Notes: generated by a model not told the origin, from the letters alone. DNA of 61,597 nt from Acidobacteriota bacterium (GCA_016196035.1 JACPYM010000012.1:1-61597); one strand, 5' to 3'; counted from the first letter of the stretch, positions 1 through 9,512 are shown. Made by a program: numbers and translations.

Positions 1-103
1 CATATTGGTAGTCAGTAGTCAGTAGTCAGTAGTCAGTAGTCAGTAGTCAGTAGTCAACGGGCGGTTGTAATTAACCGACTACCGACTACCGATTACCGGC
101 TAC
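1..103. repeat. Tandem heptamer array with imperfect inverted arm
   Basis: Positions 8-55 hold about seven tandem copies of the 7-mer TAGTCAG. After a short spacer, positions 77-103 carry three to four diverged inverted units (CGACTAC, CGATTAC, CGGCTAC), so the block can fold back on itself. The last unit supplies the TAG stop codon of the minus-strand thiolase that ends at 100. The array is cut by the window edge, so its full length is unknown. The layout (tandem short units, spacer, inverted units) recurs at 5237-5350. Confidence 0.85.
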
Positions 104-1260
104 TTCATTCTCTCAACAATGGTGCAAGTCGCCATGCCATGCCCAGCGCACATCACTTGCAGGCCGAATTGGCCGTCAACGGCGTCGAGGCCTGTCAATA
201 GCTTCGCCAGCAAGATCGAGCCGGTCGCGCCGACCGGATGGCCGTGCGCAATCGCGCCGCCCCAGGGGTTGACCTTAGCCATATCGGGTTTGAGTTCGCG
301 CTCCCAGCACAGCACGACGGTGGCGAAGGCTTCGTTGATCTCGAACCAGTCAATGTCATTGATCGTCAGTCCGGCTTTTTTGAGCGCCAGTTGCGTTGCC
401 GGAATCACGCCGGTGAGCTGGAAAGTCGGATCGCTGCCGACGGCGACGCGAGCGCGGAACTTTGCGCGCGGCTTGAAGCCATCCGCTTCAGCGCGTTCCC
501 GATTCGCCACGAGCACCGCCGCCGCGCCATCCGAAATCTGGCTGGAATTGCCTGCCGTGACGACGCCATCGCCAGCCGGGCGAAAGACCGTCGGCAACGA
601 ACCCATCTTGGCCGGATCAATCTTTTCGCGCACGCCCTCATCCCAGGTCAGCGAAATGTTCTTGCCCTCGGCGTCTACGCCCGGCGTCGGCAGGATTTCT
701 TTATGCCGTTGCTCTTTGATTGCGGCGAAGGCGCGGCGATGACTTTCGGTGGAAAAGCCGTCCACGTCGGCGCGCGTGAGGCTCCATTTGTCGGCAATCA
801 TTTCGGCGCTGATGCCTTGATGCGCGAGGTCGTGATGCTCCTTCATCGCCTCGTAAATCTTGGGCCAGACGCCCGCGCCATCGCTGCCCATCGGCACGCG
901 CGTCAGGCTCTCGACGCCGCCCGCGATGATGTAATCGGCATCACCCGCGACAATCGCTTGCGCGGCGAAATGAATGGATTGCTGCGCTGAACTGCAAAAA
1001 CGATTGAGCGTGACGCCGGGCACCTCAATCGGGAATCCGGCCAGCAAGGCGGTGCGGCGCGCGATGTTCATGCCTTGCTCGCCGACCTGGCCGACGCAAC
1101 CGATGATGACGTCTTCGATCTTGGCCTTGTCTACGCCGGTGCGTTTGACCAGGCCTTCCAAGGCGTGCGCCAGCAATTGATCGGGGCGCGTGTCACGCAG
1201 TGCGCCTTTGTTGCGGCCTATCGCCGTGCGCACGGCGTCAATGATGACTGCTTCTGCCAT
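100..1260 (-). CDS. Thiolase (acetyl-CoA acyltransferase family)
   Basis: The 386-residue product has the normal thiolase length and catalytic set. The acyl-accepting cysteine is Cys89 in NRFCSSAQQ, the catalytic His is about residue 341 in GHPVGATGS, and the second cysteine is about 371 in CAGHGMAT. It should act in the cytoplasm on acyl-CoA substrates, either in beta-oxidation (3-ketoacyl-CoA thiolysis) or in acetoacetyl-CoA formation; sequence alone does not separate these. The ATG at 1260 is preceded by AGGAG at good spacing. No beta-oxidation partner (hydratase or dehydrogenase) is adjacent, so it appears to stand alone. Its stop codon lies inside the tandem repeat at the window start. 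Confidence 0.93.
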   Translation of the reverse strand: MAEAVIIDAVRTAIGRNKGALRDTRPDQLLAHALEGLVKRTGVDKAKIEDVIIGCVGQVGEQGMNIARRTALLAGFPIEVPGVTLNRFCSSAQQSIHFAAQAIVAGDADYIIAGGVESLTRVPMGSDGAGVWPKIYEAMKEHHDLAHQGISAEMIADKWSLTRADVDGFSTESHRRAFAAIKEQRHKEILPTPGVDAEGKNISLTWDEGVREKIDPAKMGSLPTVFRPAGDGVVTAGNSSQISDGAAAVLVANRERAEADGFKPRAKFRARVAVGSDPTFQLTGVIPATQLALKKAGLTINDIDWFEINEAFATVVLCWERELKPDMAKVNPWGGAIAHGHPVGATGSILLAKLLTGLDAVDGQFGLQVMCAGHGMATCTIVERMK

Positions 1261-1361
1261 AACGATTACTCCTGTTTTAGCTAGTGATGGAATGAAGAAT
1301 GCGGGTTAAGGATAATGCAAAAGGCCGGTGCGCGCCTAATCGCTTACCCACGCCAAAAAAT

Positions 1362-1582
1362 TTCTTGCCGTAAATTTTCCGGGGCTGGCTTTGCGGCTCT
1401 GCCGCTTGATGTGCGGAAGGTCTCTGACCTTCCGGCCAACGGCTACAACTCTATTGGGGCTCTGCCCCAAACAGTCGGGGCGTAGCCCCAGGAAAAGCGC
1501 CACACGCCCGGAAGGTCACAGACCTTCCGCACATCGGGCGGCAAAGCCGCAGTCAGGTTCACCGAATTTTTTACAGCAAGAA
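1362..1582. repeat. Palindromic element, family E copy 1, with internal palindrome
   Basis: The outer ends form a terminal inverted repeat close to TTCTTGCYGTAAAWWWTCCGG (left 1362-1382, right 1564-1582). The inside is a different palindrome: GGCTTTGCGGCTCTGCCGC and GTGCGGAAGGTC on the left pair with GACCTTCCGCAC and GGCGGCAAAGCC on the right, around a GGGGCTCTGCCCC/GGGGCGTAGCCCC core. The same outer ends recur at 32901-33051 around an unrelated palindrome. With the next element it fills the 409-bp gap between the thiolase and permease genes; I see no gene here. Confidence 0.75.
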
Positions 1583-1584
1583 TA

Positions 1585-1669
1585 ATTTTCCCGCGAAGAT
1601 ACACGAAGGGGCACAAAGAAAACCAAAATTTCCTTCGCGCCCCTTCGTGTGTCTTCGTGGGAAAATTTC
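1585..1669. repeat. Imperfect palindrome abutting the permease stop codon
   Basis: The left arm at 1585-1612 (contains CGAAGATACACGAAGGGGC) pairs imperfectly with the right arm at 1639-1668 (GCCCCTTCGTGTGTCTTCG). It ends one base before the permease stop codon, so it may serve as the transcript end for that minus-strand gene. The right arm has no strong U-tract, so terminator function is only a possibility. Confidence 0.7.
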
Positions 1670-3205
1670 TTACCGCTGCTGCATTTGCACGCGACTGTGA
1701 TGGCGGCTGTAGCCGAAGTAAATCACGAAGCCAATCACCAGCCAGACAATCAGCCGCATCCACGTGCCGCCCGGCAAACTCAACATCAAGAGAAACGAAA
1801 TCAGAATGCCCAGGATCGGCACCGCTGGCACCCAGGGCGTTTTGAACGGGCGTTCGATGTCGGGCCGCCGCCGCCGCAACACCCAGACGCCGATGCAGAC
1901 GATGATGAACGCGAACAGCGTCCCGATGCTGACCAACTCGCCCAGCAAATTGATCGGCAGCACTGCTGCAAAAACGGCGATGAACAGCCCGACGACGATG
2001 GAGGAAATCCACGGCGTTTGGAAGCGCGGATGAATCGCGCTGGCCCAGGGCGGCAACAGCCCGTCGCGCGACATCGTGTAAAAGATGCGCGACTGGCCCA
2101 TTAGCGTCGTCAGCATCACCGTGCTTAAACCTGCAATCGAGCCGCAGACAACCAACCAACTGCCCCAACGCACGCCCGTCGCCTCTATCGCCAACGCCAC
2201 CGGCGCGGCGACGTTCAAGCGCGAGTAATGCATCACGCCCGTCAGTGCAAAAGCTACGACCAGATAAAGCACGGTGCAGATGGCGAGTGAACCCAGCAAG
2301 CCGATTGGCATGTCGCGTTGCGGATTCTTGGCTTCTTGCGCGGCGGTCGAGACCGCGTCAAAGCCGATGTAGGCGAAAAAGATGCTGCCCGCGCCGCGCG
2401 CAATGCCCGACCAACCGAATTGACCGAAGCTGCCTTTATTCGGCGGAATAAATGGCGTCCAGTTGGCGGCGGCGATTTGCGGGTGGTGCCAGAGAAAAGA
2501 CACCGCGACCACTATGAAGCCCAGCACGGTGCCGACTTTGATAAAGACCACCACGACGTTGAAGTTGGCCGATTCGCGCACGCCGATAATCAGAATCACC
2601 GTCACCGCCAGCACGCTCAAAAACGCGGGCAGGTTGAACAGCGCCGTCGCGTGCGGCAACGTGTCGGCGCTAATACCCGCCGCCTGCAACGCCGGTTGCA
2701 AGGTCGTCAGCAATTCCCAGCGGCCATTGAACAAAAACAACTCGCGCCCCGGCGTCTCGATCAATTGCGGCGGCAAGTGCAGGCCCAAATTCTGCAACAG
2801 GAGGACGATGTTCGCGCTCAACCCTGACGCCACTGTCGCCGCGCTGAAGGCATATTCCAACACCAAGTCCCAGCCGATGATCCACGCGACCAATTCACCC
2901 AGCGACGCATAGCCATACGTATAGGCCGAACCGGAAATTGGAATCATCGCCGCCAGTTCGGCGTAACACAGCCCGGCGAACGCACAGCCCAAGCCCGCCA
3001 GCACGAATGAAAGCGCAATGGCCGGCCCGGCAAATTGCGCCGCCGCCGAACCGGTGATGACAAAAATGCCCGCGCCGATGACTGCGCCAATGCCCAGCGC
3101 CATCAGGTTCAGCGGCCCCAGCACACGTTTCAAGCCGTGCTGTCCTTCGGCCTGTGCCTCGGCCAGCAGTTTATCCAGCGGTTTGGTGATGAAGAGATTG
3201 CCCAT
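1670..3205 (-). CDS. APC-family amino acid permease
   Basis: This 511-residue inner-membrane transporter is typical of the APC superfamily (YfnA/CAT-like amino acid/proton symporters). The TM1 signature GIGAVIGAGIFVITG lies at about residues 37-51, and roughly 12 hydrophobic segments follow. The consensus helix-breaking glycines in TM1 and a conserved E in the third segment (CYAELAAM) are present. The soluble N-terminus (about 30 residues) and short C-terminal tail fit the family. The ATG at 3205 is preceded by AAGGAG. Substrate is most likely a neutral or cationic amino acid, but this cannot be fixed from sequence. Neighbours do not form an obvious operon with it. Confidence 0.92.
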   Translation of the reverse strand: MGNLFITKPLDKLLAEAQAEGQHGLKRVLGPLNLMALGIGAVIGAGIFVITGSAAAQFAGPAIALSFVLAGLGCAFAGLCYAELAAMIPISGSAYTYGYASLGELVAWIIGWDLVLEYAFSAATVASGLSANIVLLLQNLGLHLPPQLIETPGRELFLFNGRWELLTTLQPALQAAGISADTLPHATALFNLPAFLSVLAVTVILIIGVRESANFNVVVVFIKVGTVLGFIVVAVSFLWHHPQIAAANWTPFIPPNKGSFGQFGWSGIARGAGSIFFAYIGFDAVSTAAQEAKNPQRDMPIGLLGSLAICTVLYLVVAFALTGVMHYSRLNVAAPVALAIEATGVRWGSWLVVCGSIAGLSTVMLTTLMGQSRIFYTMSRDGLLPPWASAIHPRFQTPWISSIVVGLFIAVFAAVLPINLLGELVSIGTLFAFIIVCIGVWVLRRRRPDIERPFKTPWVPAVPILGILISFLLMLSLPGGTWMRLIVWLVIGFVIYFGYSRHHSRVQMQQR

Positions 3206-3366
3206 GCGACTTGCTCCTTGATGGTGGTAAACGTGCGCGCGAGCTTAGGCGGAGGCGGGAATGGTCAGAAGCGTTTTGTGATGAACCGGCAGTGAGCAGG
3301 GTTGAAAGCGTACTACAGCGTGACCGAGGCCGAGACTGGGTTTGCGTCTTTAGTGCCTTTTTGCGG

Positions 3367-4143
3367 CTACAGTGTTTTGCCCAGCAATGCGTGCAAACCT
3401 TCGCGGTAGCTGCGGCTGAGTGTGAGTTGCGTGCCGTCGTGCAGGATGACGTGGTATTCGCCGTGCGACCAGGGCTGCAATTCGCGGATGCGTTCGACGT
3501 TGACGATTTGCGAACGGTGAATGCGCGGGAATTTTTGCGGGTCGAGTTGCGTTTCCAATGAACTGAGCGTTTCGCGCAACAGATAGGTTTCCTGGCGGGC
3601 GTGCAAACAGACGTAATTGCCTGCGGCTTCGATCCAATCCACATCGCTGGTTTTCAGGAAGAAGACGCGGCCATTGGCTTTGACGACCAGCCGTTCCAGA
3701 TAGCGGGTCTTGGCTTTTTGCTCTTCCAACAAGGCGAGGATGCGTTCGTTGACGGCGTGATTGTGCGCGAGTTGCAACTGCGCTTTGGCGCGCTGGACGG
3801 CTTTGCCAAAGCGCTCACGGTCGAACGGTTTGAGCAAGTAATCCACCGCGTGTACATCAAAGGCGCGCACGGCGTATTGATCGTAAGCCGTCACGAAAAT
3901 TACCAGCGGCAATTCATCGAGCGCACTCAACACCTCGAAGCCATCCACCTCTGGCATCTGCACATCGAGGAAAAGCAGTTCGGGCTTGGCGCGGCTGATG
4001 AGTTCGACCGCTTCGTGGCCGTTGGCGCATTCGCCGATGATTTGGATCTCGGCATCGCCGCGCAGCATCTCGCGGATGACGGTGCGGCCCAGCGGTTCGT
4101 CATCAACGATGATGGCGCGGATGTGTTTTACTTCAGTGGTCAT
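3367..4143 (-). CDS. LytTR-family response regulator
   Basis: The 258-residue protein is a two-domain DNA-binding response regulator. The receiver domain (residues 7-125) keeps the acidic pocket (VDDEP), the phospho-acceptor Asp60 in LFLDVQMP, and Lys105 in LLKPFD. A linker leads to a C-terminal LytTR DNA-binding domain (about 150-255), with the family features VDWIEAAGNYV and RIHRSQIVN. Its start overlaps the end of the upstream histidine kinase by 11 bp (4133-4143), so the two are translated as a coupled pair. Regulators of this type often control extracellular or membrane functions; targets here are unknown. Confidence 0.95.
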   Translation of the reverse strand: MTTEVKHIRAIIVDDEPLGRTVIREMLRGDAEIQIIGECANGHEAVELISRAKPELLFLDVQMPEVDGFEVLSALDELPLVIFVTAYDQYAVRAFDVHAVDYLLKPFDRERFGKAVQRAKAQLQLAHNHAVNERILALLEEQKAKTRYLERLVVKANGRVFFLKTSDVDWIEAAGNYVCLHARQETYLLRETLSSLETQLDPQKFPRIHRSQIVNVERIRELQPWSHGEYHVILHDGTQLTLSRSYREGLHALLGKTL

Positions 4144-5236
4144 GCTTTAGCGGAAGTTCCAGTGTCACCAACAACCCGCCTTCCGGCACGTTCAGCAATT
4201 CGAACTTGTGCGCGCTGCCGTAAAGTTGTTTCAACCGGCCCTCGGTATTGGTCAGCCCGACGCCGCGTGAGGCGATGTTGCCGCGCTGCGGTAATTGCAA
4301 GCCAGGGCCATCGTCTTGCACTTGCAAACGCAAGCTGCCATTGCGGCGGGCGGCGCGAATCTGAATATGCCCCGCCGCCGCGCGCAGCACGATGGCGTAT
4401 TTGATCGAATTTTCGACGATGGGTTGCAGGATCAAGTTGGGTACGTGCGCGTCCAGTGCTTCGGGTTCGATGTCCAGCGTCACTTGCAAGCGGTCTTGAA
4501 AGCGAATGCTCTCGATTTCCAAGTAGCCGCGCAGGAATTCCATTTCCTGCCGCAAGGTCACTTCGTGCTGGCCCGCGTTGTCGAGCGTCAGCCGCAGAAA
4601 GTCGCCTAGCCGCGCGGTCATCCGGTTGGCGGCTTCGACATCGGTCAATTGCAGCGCCGAGATTGAGTTCAACGTGTTGAACAGGAAGTGCGGCTGCAAT
4701 TGCATCTTCAGCGCTTGCAACTGCGCCTGCGCGAGTTGCGCTTCCAACTGCGAAGCGCGCAATTCGCCCGCCTGATAGCGCTCATAATAATCCGTCACGC
4801 TGCTGACCAGTAGGAACGTGCCATAGCACATAAATCCGACGGGCAGGTTGAACAGCAAATCGGAATCGTAGAGCGCCAGCAACGTTTGCCGACGCGCGTA
4901 AGCATCTACATAAAGGAACCAACAAAGCGGCAGATAAATAAACCGATGCGCCACTGTCAGCGCGAAACACGCCAGCAAATGCGCCAGCGCGTGGCGTTGC
5001 CAGTTTTGCCGCTCCAAGGGAAAGCGCCGTGTCAGCCACAACACCAATGGCGCGAGAGCGGCCCACAAAATCCAATACGGCACTTCCCATATCAGCATCT
5101 GCACCAATGCGGGCGGGTGCGCAAAGATTTCGACGTAATGGCTGGAAAAGAAATAATAGTTAAGCGTGAAGGCCAGCGCGATCAACAGCCAGCCCGCCGC
5201 AATCGAGGCCCACAAGGTACGATGTCGTTGCCACAT
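4133..5236 (-). CDS. LytS/YehU-type sensor histidine kinase
   Basis: The 367-residue membrane kinase has about four N-terminal transmembrane segments (residues 10-150), a short coiled linker rich in Gln/Leu, then the His_kinase domain with the phosphorylated His183 in QLQPHFLFNTLNS. The ATPase domain follows, with N-box ILQPIVENSIKYA and G-box DDGPGL. No separate periplasmic sensor domain is visible, so the membrane bundle may be the sensor. It pairs with the overlapping LytTR regulator. The ATG at 5236 is unusual: the tandem octamer array ends only a few bases upstream, so no Shine-Dalgarno sequence is visible. A start further inside would remove part of the first membrane segment. Confidence 0.93.
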   Translation of the reverse strand: MWQRHRTLWASIAAGWLLIALAFTLNYYFFSSHYVEIFAHPPALVQMLIWEVPYWILWAALAPLVLWLTRRFPLERQNWQRHALAHLLACFALTVAHRFIYLPLCWFLYVDAYARRQTLLALYDSDLLFNLPVGFMCYGTFLLVSSVTDYYERYQAGELRASQLEAQLAQAQLQALKMQLQPHFLFNTLNSISALQLTDVEAANRMTARLGDFLRLTLDNAGQHEVTLRQEMEFLRGYLEIESIRFQDRLQVTLDIEPEALDAHVPNLILQPIVENSIKYAIVLRAAAGHIQIRAARRNGSLRLQVQDDGPGLQLPQRGNIASRGVGLTNTEGRLKQLYGSAHKFELLNVPEGGLLVTLELPLKHDH

Positions 5237-5350
5237 ATTCAGACTTCAGACTTCAGACTTCAGACTTCAGACTTCACAACCGAATGCCGCAACTAAAACA
5301 GGCTGACAACAAAGGTCTGAGGTCTGAGGTCTGAAGTCTGAAGTCTGAGG
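5237..5350. repeat. Tandem octamer array with inverted arm, upstream of kinase
   Basis: About five tandem copies of CTTCAGACT-type octamers (5239-5275) face about five to six inverted octamers (TCTGAGG/TCTGAAG, 5311-5353) across a spacer of about 35 bp. The array lies between the kinase start codon (5236) and the SDR stop codon (5356) and therefore forms the leader of the kinase mRNA. Unit-number changes could alter leader folding or spacing. Confidence 0.88.
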
Positions 5351-5355
5351 TCTGC

Positions 5356-6117
5356 TTAAAAAGGTTTCCGTCCGTAGCCAATCTCCGCGCCGCCCGTCAG
5401 CAAATGATCTACGCCCGTTGTGAAGGTTGCTTCGGCGGCGAGAAACAGACACAGCCGTCCAGCTTCTTCCGGCGTGCCCATACGGCCCAACCATTGCACG
5501 GCTTCGCCTTCGGCGATGGTTTGCGCTGGGTCGGGCGAAGCGTCTGCGCCTTCCTTCCAGAGCGGCGTCCAGATGTTGCCGGGCGAAACCGAATTGACGC
5601 GCACACCGTGGCAGGCTTCGTCAATCGCCAGGGCTTTGGTGAAGGCGACGACCGCGCCTTTGCTCGCCACGTAAGTCGTCGCGTGCGGTTGCGCCATTGT
5701 GCCGACCAAGCTGGCAATATTGATGATGCAACCTTTGGTTTTGCGCAAATGCGGCAGCGCGAATTTGCTGGCCGCAAAAACGCTGACGACATTTACTTCC
5801 AACACAGAGCGCAGATCATCCAGCGAGAACTCATCAATCGTGTGATAAGGCGGATGCCAGCCCGCGTTGTTGATGAGGCAATCCAGCCGCCCGTACTTCT
5901 CAACGGCAATATCAATCAGACGTTGAATGTCGCCGCTTTGGGTGACATCGGTTTTGACGAAAAGGCCATTGATCTCGGCGGCGATGGCCTGCCCTTCGGC
6001 TTCCTTGCGGTCGGCGACGATGACGTGCGCGCCGGCTTGGGCGAAGACCCGCGCGCAGCCTGCGCCGATGCCCTGGGCCGCGCCGGTGATGATGGTGACT
6101 TTGTCTTGATAGCGCAT
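5356..6117 (-). CDS. SDR-family NAD(P)-dependent oxidoreductase
   Basis: The 253-residue product is a classical short-chain dehydrogenase. It has the nucleotide-binding motif TGAAQGIGAG near residue 11, the NNAG motif (CLINNAGWH) near 83, and the catalytic Ser...YxxxK set (IASLVG and TTYVASKGAV). The start at 6117 is chosen because the upstream part of the frame merely translates the family F repeat, and because GAGGAAATC sits directly before this ATG. The acidic residue after the second strand (VADRKE) suggests NAD preference, as known for classical SDRs. The substrate is unknown. The gene stands alone between repeats. Confidence 0.93.
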   Translation of the reverse strand: MRYQDKVTIITGAAQGIGAGCARVFAQAGAHVIVADRKEAEGQAIAAEINGLFVKTDVTQSGDIQRLIDIAVEKYGRLDCLINNAGWHPPYHTIDEFSLDDLRSVLEVNVVSVFAASKFALPHLRKTKGCIINIASLVGTMAQPHATTYVASKGAVVAFTKALAIDEACHGVRVNSVSPGNIWTPLWKEGADASPDPAQTIAEGEAVQWLGRMGTPEEAGRLCLFLAAEATFTTGVDHLLTGGAEIGYGRKPF

Positions 6118-6127
6118 GATTTCCTCT

Positions 6128-6231
6128 CTGGGTACGCAGCGCTTCCAGCGTGCGTGCTTGGCAGGAGACGCACTGGTTTCCCAGTAGGTTTGCCAATCAA
6201 CCCCGCACGCTGGAAGCGGTGCGTACCCAGG
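6128..6231. repeat. Palindromic element, family F copy 1
   Basis: The terminal inverted repeat is CTGGGTACGCACCGCTTCC plus AGCGTGC (27 bp, one mismatch here) at 6128-6154 and its complement at 6207-6231. The variable interior is about 50 bp. It fills nearly the whole gap between the SDR start (6117) and the stop of the BNR-repeat gene (6236). Further copies are at 16160-16260 and 55760-55883, and a lone right end is at 51036-51053. Confidence 0.88.
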
Positions 6232-6235
6232 GTTG

Positions 6236-9200
6236 TCACCGAACAAGCAGCGGCAACCCCGCTTGTCGCAATTGCTCGTTGAGCTTGTTGAGTTCGTCGC
6301 CTTTGAGCGTTTGCCAGCGCGCCAATTGGTCATCCAGCGATTTTTGCAAGGCCTGCGCGGCAGCTTTGGCCTGTGTGGTGGGTTGCGCGTCAACTTCACC
6401 AACCAGATTCATGATGTTCAGGAACTCGCCCGCCAAACGCGCGATGCCCGCACCGCCGCCACCGCCACCGCCGCCACGAAAGCTACCAGCAGCGCCTTCG
6501 AGGCCGGTCAACTTTTGTTCAAACGCGGTGAGCGCGTCGGCCATTGCGCCTTGTCCCGCGCGTGTTTTCAACGCTGGCAGTTGGGCTTTGAGCTTGCCGA
6601 TCTCGGCTTGCGTGGCGCGCACACGGTTGATGCCTTGATAACATTGCATCGTCAATTCGCTTTGTTGCGCCAGCGCGGCGGGCGTAGCGGTTACGCGCGG
6701 ATCGAGTTTCAGTGTGAGCGGTTGCGTGAACGATTTGCCATCCACCGTCAGCCGCACCGTGTAATCGCCCGGTTGCGCCAGCGGCCCTTCGGGTGTGGGC
6801 GGTGTGTCGCGGTAAATCGCGGTCATCGGGTAAGCGCGCGGCTGGCCTGTGGGCGGCGTATAACGCAGATTCCACACCCAGCGTTGCATGCCCGCTTGGT
6901 TGAGCAAAATGCGCGGCGGACGGAACCAGTATTCGGGGTAAGCTTGCGTCTTTGGGTCAACGACGTCGGGCTGGTCGGCGCTGGCATAACGGCGGACGAG
7001 TTGGCCGGAACGATCCAGAATTTCCAGCGCGACCTCTTTCGCGTCGGCCTTCAGCCAGTAATTGATGATCGCGCCGTCGGGCGGATTCTGGCCCATCGGT
7101 TCTTCGGGCGGGATGGGCGTGTCGGTGTTCTGGCTGCGGCGCACGCGAATCGCCGTTTGCGGTTTGTAAAGGAAAGCGTCAGCCTGCGCGACTTGATCGT
7201 TGAGCTGCCGCAGCGGCGTGACGTCATCCAAAATCCAGAACGAGCGCCCGTGCGTGCCGACGACCACATCATCATCCTTGATGACCAGATCGCGGATCGA
7301 ACTCGCGGGCAGGTTCAGCCGCAAGGATTGCCAATGTTCGCCGTCATCCACCGAAAAATAAACCGTCTGCTCTGTGCCTGCATACAACAAGCCTTTGCGT
7401 TGCGGGTCTTCACGCACGACGTTGACGGTGGTGCCGTCAGGGATGCCGTTGGTGATGTGTTTCCACGTTTTGCCGCCGTCGTGTGTGCGGTAAATGTGCG
7501 GACGCAGATCATCAATTCGCAGCGTGTTAATCGCGGCATAGACGGTGTCATCGTCGAAATGCGAGGCATCCATCAGCGAGACCTTCATCCACGACTTCAA
7601 TTCGGGCGGGGTGATGTTCGCCCAATTCTTTCCGCCGTCGCGCGTCAGATGAATCAAGCCGTCATCGGTGCCCACCCAAATCGTGTTGAGCGTTTTGTGC
7701 GAGGGCGCGATGGTGTAAATCACGCCGCGCCGCGGCATACCTCCTGGGCCAGAGGCCATTTCGGGCGTGCGGTATTTGCCGATGACTTCGGGCACGTCGT
7801 ATTTCTCGCGCGACAGGTCGGGGCTGATGACTTCCCAGCTTTGGCCGCCATTGAGCGTTTTGAAGAGCACGTTGCCCGCGTAATACAGCGTCTTGTTGTC
7901 CATGGGCGAAAAGATGACGGGCGCGGTGCGCAGGAAACGATACTGGCCGCCGCCGCCGCGTCCACCGGCCTGGGGCGAAATGTTTTGCACCTGGCCAGTG
8001 TTCCAATCGTAGCGCGTGATTTTGCCGCCGTAGATGATCTCCGGATTCAGCGGATCAGGCGCGACATAGCCGTATTCTTCCACACCTACGGTGCGCCAAT
8101 CGCGCCAGGTGATCGCGCCGTAATCGCCCCGGCTCGCCACGCCGATGGAACCGCTTTCCTGCTGCCCGCTGTAGACCCAATAGGGCCAGCGATTGTCGGT
8201 GATGACGTGATACATCTGCGCCGTCGGCTGGTTGTACCAACTGCTCCAGGTCGCGCCGCCGTTGACCGTGATCGTCGCACCTTGGTCTGCGGCCAAGATC
8301 ATCACATCAGGCTGTTCGGGATTGATCCAAATGCGGTGGTAATCATCGCCGCCCGGCGCGCCCTTGAAGCCCGTCCAACTCTTGCCGCCATCGGTGGATT
8401 TGTACGTCGCCGTGTTAGCGACAAACACAACTTCAGGATTTTTGGGATGCACGCGAATCTCAGCAAAATCGCTGCCGCGCCCCCAGGTGCGTTGGTCGTT
8501 GCCGAGCTTGCGCCACGATTCGCCCGCGTCATCGCTGCGATAGATGCCGCCGTTTTGCTGATTCGCGTCCACCGTCGCGTAAAGGATATTCGAATTGCTG
8601 TTGGCAATGCCGAAGCCGATGCGGCCTAAGCCCTGCTCGAACGTCGGCAAGCCTTTGGTCAACGGCTTCCACGTCGCGCCGCCATCGGTGGATTTGTACA
8701 GCCCGCTGCCCGGCCCTTGCCACTGACCGTTTTCCCAGGGGCCGTGACGCACTTCGTAAAGGTCGGCGTAGAGCGTGTTGGTGTTGGTCGGATCGAACTC
8801 GATTTGAATTGCGCCGGTGTTCTCATCTTTGAAAAGCACTTGCTGCCAGGTCGCCCCGCCGTCGAGCGAACGATAGACGCCGCGCTCTTTGTTCGGGCCA
8901 AAGGGATGGCCGCACACGGCCACGAAGACGCGATTCGGGTCTTTGGGGTCAACGATCAAGCGGCCAATCTGCTGCCCATCGCGCAGCCCCACGTTTTTCC
9001 ACGTCTTGCCGCCATCGGTGGATTTGTAGACGCCATCGCCGACGGACAAGTCTGGCCGTAGCGGCAAGCCTTCGCCACTGCCCGCATAAAGCACATTTGG
9101 TTGCGACTCGCACACGGCTACGTCGCCAATGGAACCGGTCGGCTGGTCATCAAACAGCGGCTGCCACGTCCGCCCGGCATCGGTCGTTTTCCAGACGCCC

Positions 9201-9409
9201 CCGTTGTTGACGCCCATGAAAAAGGTGTTGGGTTGCGACGGAATGCCCACCGCGCCGACGGTGCGACCGGCGCGAAACGGGCCGATACAGCGCCAACGCA
9301 ATCCCTGATACAGATTGGCGGCAAACTGCTGCGCACGGCTGGGCGCGGGCGCGGTGACGAGCAAAAAGGCAAGACAGAGCAATGCCAATAGAGTGCGGAT
9401 GGGTTTCAT
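6236..9409 (-). CDS. Secreted BNR/VPS10-type beta-propeller protein
   Basis: The 1057-residue protein starts with a clear signal peptide (MKPIRTLLALLCLAFLL... ending near APSRAQQ) and is predicted to be exported. It has about eleven Asp-box (BNR) motifs of the form S-x-D-x-G-x-T-W, for example STDGGKTW, SLDGGATW, SDDAGESW and THDGGKTW, spaced through residues 70-760 as expected for two successive sialidase-like propellers (VPS10/sortilin-like group). The C-terminal third is a beta-rich region followed by a short helical segment interrupted by a Gly-rich run. Proteins of this type are common in Acidobacteriota and Bacteroidota and are often called glycosyl hydrolases, but no catalytic residues are evident. 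Start 9409 is preceded by GGAGGTC. Confidence 0.9.
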   Translation of the reverse strand: MKPIRTLLALLCLAFLLVTAPAPSRAQQFAANLYQGLRWRCIGPFRAGRTVGAVGIPSQPNTFFMGVNNGGVWKTTDAGRTWQPLFDDQPTGSIGDVAVCESQPNVLYAGSGEGLPLRPDLSVGDGVYKSTDGGKTWKNVGLRDGQQIGRLIVDPKDPNRVFVAVCGHPFGPNKERGVYRSLDGGATWQQVLFKDENTGAIQIEFDPTNTNTLYADLYEVRHGPWENGQWQGPGSGLYKSTDGGATWKPLTKGLPTFEQGLGRIGFGIANSNSNILYATVDANQQNGGIYRSDDAGESWRKLGNDQRTWGRGSDFAEIRVHPKNPEVVFVANTATYKSTDGGKSWTGFKGAPGGDDYHRIWINPEQPDVMILAADQGATITVNGGATWSSWYNQPTAQMYHVITDNRWPYWVYSGQQESGSIGVASRGDYGAITWRDWRTVGVEEYGYVAPDPLNPEIIYGGKITRYDWNTGQVQNISPQAGGRGGGGQYRFLRTAPVIFSPMDNKTLYYAGNVLFKTLNGGQSWEVISPDLSREKYDVPEVIGKYRTPEMASGPGGMPRRGVIYTIAPSHKTLNTIWVGTDDGLIHLTRDGGKNWANITPPELKSWMKVSLMDASHFDDDTVYAAINTLRIDDLRPHIYRTHDGGKTWKHITNGIPDGTTVNVVREDPQRKGLLYAGTEQTVYFSVDDGEHWQSLRLNLPASSIRDLVIKDDDVVVGTHGRSFWILDDVTPLRQLNDQVAQADAFLYKPQTAIRVRRSQNTDTPIPPEEPMGQNPPDGAIINYWLKADAKEVALEILDRSGQLVRRYASADQPDVVDPKTQAYPEYWFRPPRILLNQAGMQRWVWNLRYTPPTGQPRAYPMTAIYRDTPPTPEGPLAQPGDYTVRLTVDGKSFTQPLTLKLDPRVTATPAALAQQSELTMQCYQGINRVRATQAEIGKLKAQLPALKTRAGQGAMADALTAFEQKLTGLEGAAGSFRGGGGGGGGAGIARLAGEFLNIMNLVGEVDAQPTTQAKAAAQALQKSLDDQLARWQTLKGDELNKLNEQLRQAGLPLLVR

Positions 9410-9512
9410 CTGATGACCTCCAAGGGATGTCGGAATGATGTCGGTACAACGTTGAATTTCGGTGGCGTGATTGTGTGCGAACAGGCGTGAGTTTTCAATC
9501 CGCGCGCACCAA

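Noticed and set aside
1-103. CRISPR array suggested by regular short repeats (also at 5237-5350 and inside element A)
   Set aside because: Units are only 7-8 bp with no spacers between them, and no cas genes are present.
1443-2168. A 241-codon minus-strand frame overlapping the permease 3' end
   Set aside because: It is an alternate frame of the permease gene that continues through the family E palindrome and shows no protein features of its own.
6233-8629. A 798-codon open frame on the plus strand opposite the BNR gene
   Set aside because: The minus-strand frame has a signal peptide, a ribosome-binding site and repeated Asp-boxes. The plus-strand frame is Arg/Gly/Ala-rich with no recognisable motif and is a by-product of high G+C and codon bias.
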